A DNA stretch of 20,900 nt. It comes from an uncultured Alphaproteobacteria bacterium (GTDB lineage Bacteria > Pseudomonadota > Alphaproteobacteria > Rickettsiales > UBA1997). Below the pieces are notes generated by a model, which worked only from the letters and a program-made list of their open reading frames with translations, had not been told where the DNA came from and made no database searches. Shown here one piece after another: positions 13,321 through 19,828 of the stretch. Every line of letters begins with the position of its first letter. Within the stretch, counting starts at the first letter, position 1. Made by a program: the position numbers and the translations under genes. The stretch covers positions 1-20,900 of the forward strand of contig CAIYMZ010000117.1 of the NCBI GenBank assembly GCA_903927415.1, read 5' to 3'.

Positions 13321-14324
13321 CCAGCAAAAACTCAAACATCATAATTTATCAGACTGAAGACGGCAAAGCATCGGTATCGTTGATGACACAAGATGGCAAT
13401 GTTTGGATGAGTCAAAATCAGATCGCGGAACTTTTTACCACCTCTGTTCCGAACATCAGCATGCACATCTCCGGAATCTTGAAAGACGAGGAGTTGCGAG
13501 GAAATTCAGTTGTTAAGGATTACTTAACAACTGCCTCCGACGGCAAAAATTATTCCGTCACCTTCTACAGCCTAGAAATGATTTTGGCGATCGGCTTTCG
13601 CGTAAAAAGCCGCAGAGGAACGCAGTTTCGCCAATGGGCAAATCGCAATCTGAAAGAATACATGGTGAAGGGTTTTGCGATGGATGATGAGCGCCTCAAA
13701 AATCCCGATGGTAGGCCGGATTATTTTGACGAACTCCTCGCTCGCATCAGAGACATCCGATCTTCTGAAAAACGTTTTTACCAAAAAGTTCGAGAATTAT
13801 TTTCCTTAAGCAGCGACTACGACGCCAGCGACAAAGCCACACAAATGTTTTACGCCGAAACTCAAAATAAAATTTTATTCGCCATAACCGGAAAAACCGC
13901 CGCCGAAATTATCGTGAGCCGCGCCAACGAAAATGAACCAAACATGGCGCTCAAGAGCTGGGAAGGCTCCGTAGTGCGCAAACAAGATATTTTAATCGCA
14001 AAAAATTATTTATCCGAAGACGAAATCGACAGCCTCAACCGTTTCGTAATGGTCTTTTTAGAAACCGCGGAATTGAGAGCTAAAAACAGACAAGACATCA
14101 CCGCTGATTTTTGGCGAGAAAATATCGACAAAATTATTCGGCTAAATGATAAAAAATTATTGAACCACAAAGGCTCTGTGAGTAATGCTGTGATGGAGGA
14201 GCAAGTTACAGAAATTTACGAAAAATTTGATTTAAGAAGAAAGGAGTTTGATGCAAAACTAGCCGACGATCAAGATTTGGAAGAGCTAGAGCGGTTAGAA
14301 AATAAAATAAAAAAACTAAAATAG
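13317..14324 (+). CDS. RhuM-family protein
   Basis: A 335-residue member of the RhuM family, first named from a Salmonella pathogenicity island; its biochemical role is not known. Visible features: the N-terminal IIIYQTEDGKASVSL with DGNVWMSQNQIAELF, an HTH-like DNA-binding segment (residues about 33-55, followed by ISGILKDEEL), VVKDYLTTASDGKNY, LEMILAIGFRVKSRRGTQFRQWAN, and later FYQKVRELFSLSSDYD and TQNKILFAITGKTAAEII. The C-terminus is charged and probably coiled coil. It overlaps the BRO-N gene by 4 bp and ends 2 bp before cimA, so all three are probably co-transcribed. A perfect 11-bp hairpin lies at 13507-13533. The pair is likely a horizontally acquired module. Confidence 0.88.
   Translation: MTSKNSNIIIYQTEDGKASVSLMTQDGNVWMSQNQIAELFTTSVPNISMHISGILKDEELRGNSVVKDYLTTASDGKNYSVTFYSLEMILAIGFRVKSRRGTQFRQWANRNLKEYMVKGFAMDDERLKNPDGRPDYFDELLARIRDIRSSEKRFYQKVRELFSLSSDYDASDKATQMFYAETQNKILFAITGKTAAEIIVSRANENEPNMALKSWEGSVVRKQDILIAKNYLSEDEIDSLNRFVMVFLETAELRAKNRQDITADFWRENIDKIIRLNDKKLLNHKGSVSNAVMEEQVTEIYEKFDLRRKEFDAKLADDQDLEELERLENKIKKLK
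13507..13533. repeat. Perfect hairpin inside the RhuM gene
   Basis: CAGTTGTTAAG (13507-13517), loop GATTA, then CTTAACAACTG (13523-13533). It encodes SVVKDYLTTA, just before D-G-K at residues 75-77, the same place as the hairpin in the upstream BRO-N gene. Confidence 0.9.
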
Positions 14325-14326
14325 TT

Positions 14327-15979
14327 ATGACCAAAAAACCTCGCATCTACCTCTACGATTCCACCTTACGCGACGGCGCGCAGACTAGCAGCGTGAACTT
14401 CAGCGTGCGCGACAAAGTTGAAATTGCGCGCAAGATTGATGAACTTGGGATCGATTACATCGAAGGCGGCTGGCCGGGTGCAAATCCAACCGATGATGAA
14501 TTTTTTGCTGATCTGCCGCGTTTAAAAAAATCACAATTTGTGGCATTTGGAATGACGCGTCGTAACAGTGCTTCAGCGGCGAATGACGCGGGTTTGAGCG
14601 CACTCATCAATTCCAACGTCAAGTCAGTTTGTATCGTCGGAAAATGTTGGGATTTTCATCTCACTCACGCATTGCACATTTCCGAAAAAGAAAATCTCGA
14701 AATGATTTCTGATTCGATTGCACAGATCGTGAAAAAGAAAAAAGAAGCAATGTTTGACGCCGAACATTTTTTCGACGGCTACAAGGCAAATCCAAAATTT
14801 GCGCTGCGTGCGATTGAAGCGGCCTACAAGGCTGGAGCTAGATGGATCGTGCTTTGCGACACTAATGGTGGAACTTTGCCGAACGAAATTTCAGCAATTA
14901 TTTCTGCAGTCACAAAAAAAATTCCCGGTGAGAATCTTGGAATTCACTGCCACAATGACACTGGCAATGCTGTCGCCAACTCAATTACAGCAGTGCTCGC
15001 CGGCGTTCGACAAATTCAGGGAACGATCAACGGACTTGGGGAAAGATGCGGCAACGCAAATTTAATCAGCATCATTCCAACCTTGATGCTCAAGCTTGGA
15101 TGCGATGTCGGCATTGATGAAAAAAATTTAAAAAATCTCGTAAAAACTTCCAACTTCCTCGACGATTTATTGAACAAAGAACGCGACAAATTCGCGCCTT
15201 ACATCGGCAAATACGCCTTTGCGCATAAAGGCGGGCTGCATGTTTCCGCAGTCGCGCAAAACGCCAAATGCTACGAACATATCGAGCCGGAAAAAGTCGG
15301 CAATCGCCGCGAGATCATGATTTCCGACCAAGCCGGCCGCAGCAATGTTATCGAGCGCTTGAAGGAGATTTTTAAACACCCCCCATCCCCCTCAATGGGG
15401 GGGTCGCGCATACGCGTCGACTCCATGACAGACGAAATACCGAGTTTGCAAGGAATCGGAGTGAGCCAAGTCGCGGCTTTGGTGAACCAAGTGAAAGAGC
15501 TCGAGGCCAAAGGCTACGCCTACGACGCAGCCGATGCCAGTTTCGAAATCCTCGCCAAAAAATCTCTCAGCACTGTTCCAAATTTTTTCGATCTCGTTTC
15601 CTTTCGTGTGCTCGACGAACGCAAGTTTGACGCACGCGGACGAGTCATCACCATCGCCGAAGCCACGATCAAAATTAAAATCGGAAATAAAATCACGCTC
15701 GCTGTTGCTGAAGGAAACGGCCCCGTCAACGCCCTCGACAAAGCCTTGCGCAAAGCCCTCTCGCGCAAATATCCAAGTTTAAAAAATGTGAAATTAACGG
15801 ATTACAAAGTGCGGATTTTAACTCCATCGGATGGCACAGAAGCCGTGACACGCGTGCAGATTGAATCTACGGATGAAAAAGGAAATAAATGGACGACGAT
15901 TGGTGTTTCGCAAAATATCGTAGATGCGTCGTTTCGGGCTCTGCATGACAGCATTACTTATCGGTTGATGCGGGGGTAA
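14327..15979 (+). CDS. cimA: Citramalate synthase with in-frame palindromic insert
   Basis: A DRE-TIM metallolyase that condenses pyruvate and acetyl-CoA to (R)-citramalate, the start of a threonine-independent isoleucine route. It is 550 residues, slightly long for CimA. It opens with YLYDSTLRDGAQTSSVNFSV and IEGGWPGANPTDDEFF, the WPGANP-type stretch that favours CimA over 2-isopropylmalate synthase. VLCDTNGGTLPNEI, GIHCHNDTGNAVANS (metal-binding His pair) and GLGERCGNANL follow, then AHKGGLHVSAV. The C-terminal LeuA-like dimer domain runs from about residue 420. Residues about 351-370 (HPPSPSMGGSRIRVDSMTDE) interrupt the linker between SNVIERLKEI and the KELEAKGYAYDAADASFEIL segment, and come from a palindromic element. 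A 2-isopropylmalate synthase paralogue is less likely. The gene starts 2 bp after the RhuM gene. Confidence 0.9.
   Translation: MTKKPRIYLYDSTLRDGAQTSSVNFSVRDKVEIARKIDELGIDYIEGGWPGANPTDDEFFADLPRLKKSQFVAFGMTRRNSASAANDAGLSALINSNVKSVCIVGKCWDFHLTHALHISEKENLEMISDSIAQIVKKKKEAMFDAEHFFDGYKANPKFALRAIEAAYKAGARWIVLCDTNGGTLPNEISAIISAVTKKIPGENLGIHCHNDTGNAVANSITAVLAGVRQIQGTINGLGERCGNANLISIIPTLMLKLGCDVGIDEKNLKNLVKTSNFLDDLLNKERDKFAPYIGKYAFAHKGGLHVSAVAQNAKCYEHIEPEKVGNRREIMISDQAGRSNVIERLKEIFKHPPSPSMGGSRIRVDSMTDEIPSLQGIGVSQVAALVNQVKELEAKGYAYDAADASFEILAKKSLSTVPNFFDLVSFRVLDERKFDARGRVITIAEATIKIKIGNKITLAVAEGNGPVNALDKALRKALSRKYPSLKNVKLTDYKVRILTPSDGTEAVTRVQIESTDEKGNKWTTIGVSQNIVDASFRALHDSITYRLMRG
15377..15429 (-). repeat. 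In-frame palindromic element inside cimA
   Basis: Plus strand: CACCCCCCATCCCCCTCAAT, then a G run, TCGCGCATACGCGTCGACTC. The core ACGCGTCGACTC matches the hemF element read in the opposite orientation, so this copy is inverted relative to the gene compared with hemF and tyrS. It is translated as HPPSPSMGGSRIRVDS. The frame is open. Confidence 0.8.
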
Positions 15980-15998
15980 AAATTAATTTCAATTTTAC

Positions 15999-16577
15999 AT
16001 GTCGAGACCATTCAGATATGGCGTCATTGCTCCAGGCGCTGATAAAGAAGATATTAAATTCTTCAAACCATTCTTAACATCCAGCGGATACACCACTCGC
16101 GATGAAATCACGGAACGATCGAATGAATTTAGAACTGCTGACGAAATTCACGTGACTGCGATTGGGCACGGGGAAATGGATAGTAGACTCATTAACAACA
16201 GTTTAACCGCAGCAGAACTCATTACCCTCACAGCAGTAGAGCTTGGTGTTGATCAAGCAAAGAAAGTTACAAAATTCAGATTGCAGGCTTGTTACCAAGG
16301 ACCGCTAGTAACGGAGGCGAATGCAGAAAGCGGTAAAACAAAATTAATACCAGAGGTGGTTGCATCTTTGCAGCAATTCGGATCTCCATCACTCACATTT
16401 TCCTGCCCACAACAATTTTCTTACATCGCTGCTAACGGCTATTTCGACACAAACGCTACCTCACTTGAGGACTGCAAGGTAAAACAAGAAGACGGTTCAC
16501 TTGAGCGCGGTGGAGTTTGGTCTGTAAAAAAAGAAGTGCGCTGCGTCACTGCAAAAAAAGGAGTTTCAAGAATTTAA
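15999..16577 (+). CDS. Small protein with caspase-like (C80-type) His/Cys arrangement
   Basis: A 192-residue protein I do not recognise by name. Its middle has EIHVTAIGHGEMDSR (His57 after a hydrophobic strand, then Gly), a helix LTAAELITLTAVELG, and then KFRLQACYQGPL (Cys98 at the end of a second strand). This His-Gly then x-C-x-x-G spacing of 41 residues is how clan CD cysteine peptidases look, especially the C80 autoprocessing domain of MARTX/TcdB toxins, where the gap is about 45. The similarity is a motif-and-topology judgement by eye. No signal peptide or membrane segment is seen. The N-terminus MSRPFRYGVIAPGAD looks like a first strand. It could be a stand-alone protease or peptidase-fold effector, or merely an unrelated alpha/beta protein. 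It lies between cimA (19 bp) and the aldo/keto reductase (12 bp). Confidence 0.55.
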   Translation: MSRPFRYGVIAPGADKEDIKFFKPFLTSSGYTTRDEITERSNEFRTADEIHVTAIGHGEMDSRLINNSLTAAELITLTAVELGVDQAKKVTKFRLQACYQGPLVTEANAESGKTKLIPEVVASLQQFGSPSLTFSCPQQFSYIAANGYFDTNATSLEDCKVKQEDGSLERGGVWSVKKEVRCVTAKKGVSRI

Positions 16578-16589
16578 AACCAAAATCCA

Positions 16590-17393
16590 ATGACCCCAAT
16601 CCCCAATTTCATCTACGGCACCGCGTGGAAAAAAGAGGCTACGACTGCTCTGGTTGAGCTGGCATTGCAATCTGGTTTTCGTGCGATTGACACGGCGAAT
16701 CAGGCGAAGCATTACTCGGAAAGTTTGGTGGGAGATGCTCTGGCGCGGAGTGGAATCGCGCGCGATCAAATTTGGTTGCAGTCGAAATTTACTTCGCTTG
16801 ACGGACAAGATCACCGCCTGCCCTACGATCCCAAGGCCAGCATCGCAACACAGGTTGAGCAATCTTTCGCCAGCTCGCTGCAACATTTGCGCACCGATTA
16901 CCTCGATTCTTATTTGCTACACGGACCCTACAATCACCCTCTTCTCGGCACTGAAGATTTCGAAGTTTGGAAAGTTTTAGAAAAAATTTATCACCGCGGC
17001 GCAGCGAAAATGATCGGCATTAGCAATGTCAATTTACAGCAAATTGAAATGTTGCTTGAGGCGGCGTCAGTGAAGCCGATGTTCGTGCAAAATAGATGCT
17101 ACGCCGCGAAAGGTTGGGACAAAGATGTCCGCGAATTTTGCCGCAAAAATAAAATTCACTACCAAGGTTTTTCGCTACTCACCGCCAATCCGCAAATCGT
17201 GCAAAGCCGCACTGTTGCAGCGCTTGCGAAGAAATACAAAACCGCCCCCGAACAAATTATTTTTCGCTTCTGCCATCAAATTGGTATTATTCCACTGACG
17301 GGAACGAGCAGCGCAACTCACATGAAAGAGGATTTAGGTATTTTTGATTTTGAGCTTGAGGATGAGGAGATGGAGACGATTGTAGCACAGTGA
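16590..17393 (+). CDS. Aldo/keto reductase
   Basis: An NADPH-dependent oxidoreductase of the aldo/keto reductase superfamily; the substrate is not predictable. It is 267 residues, normal to slightly short. The catalytic Asp is in GFRAIDTANQAKHYSESLVG, with the Tyr three residues further on than in the textbook DTAxxYxNE spacing, as in the DTAxQxKHYxE subgroup. The catalytic Lys is in IWLQSKFTS, and the His in DSYLLHGPYNHP. IGISNVNLQQIEMLL and the cofactor-binding end IIPLTGTSSATHMKEDL are also present. The full tetrad therefore appears intact. It follows the small protein by 12 bp and probably shares its transcript. Confidence 0.92.
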   Translation: MTPIPNFIYGTAWKKEATTALVELALQSGFRAIDTANQAKHYSESLVGDALARSGIARDQIWLQSKFTSLDGQDHRLPYDPKASIATQVEQSFASSLQHLRTDYLDSYLLHGPYNHPLLGTEDFEVWKVLEKIYHRGAAKMIGISNVNLQQIEMLLEAASVKPMFVQNRCYAAKGWDKDVREFCRKNKIHYQGFSLLTANPQIVQSRTVAALAKKYKTAPEQIIFRFCHQIGIIPLTGTSSATHMKEDLGIFDFELEDEEMETIVAQ

Positions 17394-17466
17394 TTTTTGA
17401 CGTAAAAAATGAGTTCAGCTTCTTCAGTTGGAATGAGAATAATTTCGAAAATAAATTTCCCAAATC

Positions 17467-18342
17467 ATGAAAAATAATTCCTCGAAAGCTTTCTCCCTAA
17501 TCGAATTGTCGATCGTGATTTTGGTCATCGGAATCTTGATTGCCGGCGTGACGCAAAGCTCGATTTTGGTAAAAAAATACAAACTTAGTGCGGCGCAAAT
17601 CATTACGCAGAGCTCACCTGTGACTTCAATTAAAGATCTCGCTTTGTGGTTGGAGCCCGCAATGGAGAACAGCATTACCAGCGTCACTAACGGCGCTGCG
17701 CCGCAAGAAGGTGATTTGGTTTCGGCGTGGAATGATTTTAATCCGCAGCTCATTACCAAAATAAATCCGGCGCAAGCCACGACCGCAGCGCAGCCAACTT
17801 ACAAAACAAACGGCATTGGAAATTTGCCAACACTTTCTTTCGACGGCGGCGATTATTTGGAAACCGCGCTCACCGCCATTCCAGCGCGATATAGCACTTA
17901 CACAATTTTTTTGGTGTGGCAGCAAAATACTAGCGGCACGACGCAAGTAATTTTTCATCAACGCGGCGCAGATTCTTGCAGCGCCGATTACGCCGGAACT
18001 TATCTCAACACCAGTGGCTACATCAACGGCTGGGCCTGCGGCTCTGGTGATACTCTGGCCAGCGCCTACTCCGTTAGAAAACCTTACGCCACAATTTACC
18101 GCGTCGACAACACTCAAACAAACAACGTCACCGTTTACGCCAACGGCACCAAAACCGGTCCGACACAAAAAACCGGATTAAGCCTCGGTGCCACTGCCAC
18201 CGCGATCGGCTACGGCAACAACAACACCTACTATTTCCGCGGCTACATTTCGGAGGTGATTGTTTTTACACGAGCTTTGAAGGATGTGGAGATCACAGAC
18301 GTGCGGAGTTATTTAGCGAAAAAATATGGGTTTGGGGCTTAG
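17467..18342 (+). CDS. Prepilin-like protein with LamG/concanavalin-type C-terminal domain
   Basis: A 291-residue protein beginning with a type IV prepilin leader: KNNSSKAFSLIELSIVILVIGIL. The cleavage site is A-F with Glu at +5, followed by one long hydrophobic helix, so it should be processed by a PilD-type prepilin peptidase and anchored or assembled as a (pseudo)pilin. Instead of a small pilin head, residues about 55-290 form a beta-rich domain (IKDLALWLEPA, LPTLSFDGGDYLETALTAI, TIFLVWQQNTSG, VTVYANGTKTG, YFRGYISEVIVFTRALKDVE) with the pattern of LamG/concanavalin-like lectin domains. Two cysteines (SCSADY and GWACGSGD) may form a disulphide. No pilus genes are adjacent. A role in surface sugar binding, adhesion or DNA uptake is inference. 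73 bp separate it from the aldo/keto reductase gene. Confidence 0.85.
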   Translation: MKNNSSKAFSLIELSIVILVIGILIAGVTQSSILVKKYKLSAAQIITQSSPVTSIKDLALWLEPAMENSITSVTNGAAPQEGDLVSAWNDFNPQLITKINPAQATTAAQPTYKTNGIGNLPTLSFDGGDYLETALTAIPARYSTYTIFLVWQQNTSGTTQVIFHQRGADSCSADYAGTYLNTSGYINGWACGSGDTLASAYSVRKPYATIYRVDNTQTNNVTVYANGTKTGPTQKTGLSLGATATAIGYGNNNTYYFRGYISEVIVFTRALKDVEITDVRSYLAKKYGFGA

Positions 18343-18375
18343 CTGGATCTTTTATTAATCGGATCTTGAATCAGT

Positions 18376-18560
18376 TTTGGTATATACCAAAGCCACTTCA
18401 AACTTGAACAAACCGATTTTCAAGTTTGTCATTGCGAGCTTTAGCGAAGCAATCCAGAAGGTTGAAACATATGGATTGCTTCGCTAAAGCTCGCAATGAC
18501 GAACTAAAAAATTGAGGTCGACTTCTTCAAGTTTGAAGGGTCTTTGGTATATACCCATTC
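18376..18560. repeat. Outer palindrome with TTTGGTATATACC ends
   Basis: The left end has the 16-bp palindrome TTTGGTATATACCAAA (18376-18391) followed by GCCACTTCAAACTTGAA. The right end has TTCAAGTTTGAAGGGTC followed by TTTGGTATATACC (18543-18555), its imperfect inverted copy. The two halves enclose the 18428-18500 inverted repeat, and the 3' end of the minus-strand gene stops inside the right half (TGA at 18561-18559). Confidence 0.8.
18428..18500. repeat. Perfect 29-bp inverted repeat (GTCATTGCGAGC type)
   Basis: Arms 18428-18456 and 18472-18500 are exact reverse complements, starting GTCATTGCGAGCTTTAGCGA and ending at AATCCA, with a 15-bp loop. The GTCATTGCGAG type is a dispersed repeat seen widely in bacterial genomes. 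Here it sits inside another palindrome, between convergent genes, and might end transcription from both sides. Confidence 0.92.
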
Positions 18561-19683
18561 AAGTTGAAGATACCGACTTCTGACTTCGTCTTCTTGGGTC
18601 TCCAACAGCAAGACTCGCATGATCAGAAGGAACAACATTACTTCCCGGGGCTTTACCGCCAGAGCCAACTTCCACAATCTTCTCACCATCAAAGGCACAA
18701 GCCTTGTAACCATCCACTTTTGTCCACACTTCTTCTGCCGCAAATTGTTTAAAAGCTTCTTCGAGAAGACTTTTTTTAGTTGCAAAATCTGGCCTGTTGG
18801 GATTTGCCGGAACATGCGAAGCGAAATAATTTTCTTTAATTTCTAACGCCTCTTTCAACGACAAACTTTTCCCACCACCTGTCGCGGATTTCACAATGTT
18901 CAAAAATTCTGCAGCGGAAAAATAAGATAAATGTTCTCCAGATTTTGGATCACGAGTTGCCGGATTTTTTGCTCCACGCAAATTTGCAACTCCAATTACA
19001 GGAATATCGCGAGCCAGCATGTAAGAGGCTTGACGGAAAGATTGGACGCCACCTTCTCCCATCAAAACAATTCCGTCGGTCAAGCTGTCTGAAGCAATTG
19101 TGTCATCTCCAAATTTTGCGCCTTTTTCACTGTAGACTAAGAGAAAATTTTTTACTCCCTTGGCAAAACTACATCCCCATTTTTCGAGTGCGATCGGCGT
19201 ATGTTCGCAAACCACATTGCCGATGAAGCGCTCTGCTTGCTTCGGATGCTCGGCAAGATATTTCCCCACCGCACCATTCGCATCCATTCTTCCATCAGAT
19301 TCATTGTGAGCCGTGAAGCCGTACAACCAGTGGTCTCCCTTATCAGCCAACTCTTTAAACATTTTGTAAAATGCCAAAGATCTTACGGTTGAACCCTCTT
19401 CGTCAAAAGAAGCTGAGTCTCCTATTAGCTGGTTGAATTTTGGTTTTGAAGAATGTGCTGCTCCACTTTTTCTTAGTTTTTCAGCAAAAAAATTTCTGGC
19501 AGATTCGTAGTGAGCCTCGTCTTGCAAGGCTTGGTGGATTCCGAGAAAAGTAAATTCCCCATCCCCGTGAATCATAAAGGGCTTGGTAAAAGGCTTGGAC
19601 ACACCGTCAGCGCCTAGATGCGCCGGCACTCGGCTAAAAGCTTTTTTTGCAGCCTGCAACGCTGTCACAACTGGTTTGGACAT
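18559..19683 (-). CDS. Uncharacterised protein with weak LOG/SLOG-like motif
   Basis: A 374-residue protein I cannot assign to a named family. Residues about 80-270 read as an alpha/beta fold: IGDSASFDEEGSTVRSLAFY, HWLYGFTAHNESDGRMDANG, ERFIGNVVCEHTPIALEKWG, and DGIVLMGEGGVQSFRQASYM followed by DIPVIGVANLRG. The GEGGVQSFRQ-to-IPVIGV stretch recalls the nucleotide-binding G-G-x-G-T-x-x-E region of LOG/SLOG proteins, but the Thr-Glu are not conserved, so the link is weak. No signal peptide is seen. The C-terminus (GDPRRRSQKSVSST) looks non-globular and ends inside a palindromic repeat. It starts at ATG 19683, 145 bp downstream of rarA on the same strand. Confidence 0.6.
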   Translation of the reverse strand: MSKPVVTALQAAKKAFSRVPAHLGADGVSKPFTKPFMIHGDGEFTFLGIHQALQDEAHYESARNFFAEKLRKSGAAHSSKPKFNQLIGDSASFDEEGSTVRSLAFYKMFKELADKGDHWLYGFTAHNESDGRMDANGAVGKYLAEHPKQAERFIGNVVCEHTPIALEKWGCSFAKGVKNFLLVYSEKGAKFGDDTIASDSLTDGIVLMGEGGVQSFRQASYMLARDIPVIGVANLRGAKNPATRDPKSGEHLSYFSAAEFLNIVKSATGGGKSLSLKEALEIKENYFASHVPANPNRPDFATKKSLLEEAFKQFAAEEVWTKVDGYKACAFDGEKIVEVGSGGKAPGSNVVPSDHASLAVGDPRRRSQKSVSST

Positions 19684-19740
19684 ATTTTAAAAAATTTAAG
19701 TTGGATGAAATTGGTTTTTATTTTTTAGAGCCCCCTTGTA

Positions 19741-19788
19741 GATTTTTGGGGAGATTTTTGGGGAGATTTTTGGGGAGATTTTTGGAGA
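19741..19788. repeat. 12-bp tandem repeat between rarA and the uncharacterised gene
   Basis: Three exact copies of GATTTTTGGGGA (19741-19776) and a fourth with one change (GATTTTTGGAGA, 19777-19788), then decaying. It lies in the 145-bp leader of the gene at 18559-19683; nothing else is visible in that gap. Confidence 0.92.
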
Positions 19789-19828
19789 ATTTTTGATTGA
19801 CGGTGATGTGGTCGGTGGTGACAAAAAA

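Noticed and set aside
16590..17393. Possible loss of the catalytic Tyr in the aldo/keto reductase.
   Set aside because: Tyr is present three residues later in DTANQAKHYSE, a spacing I know from a recognised subgroup.
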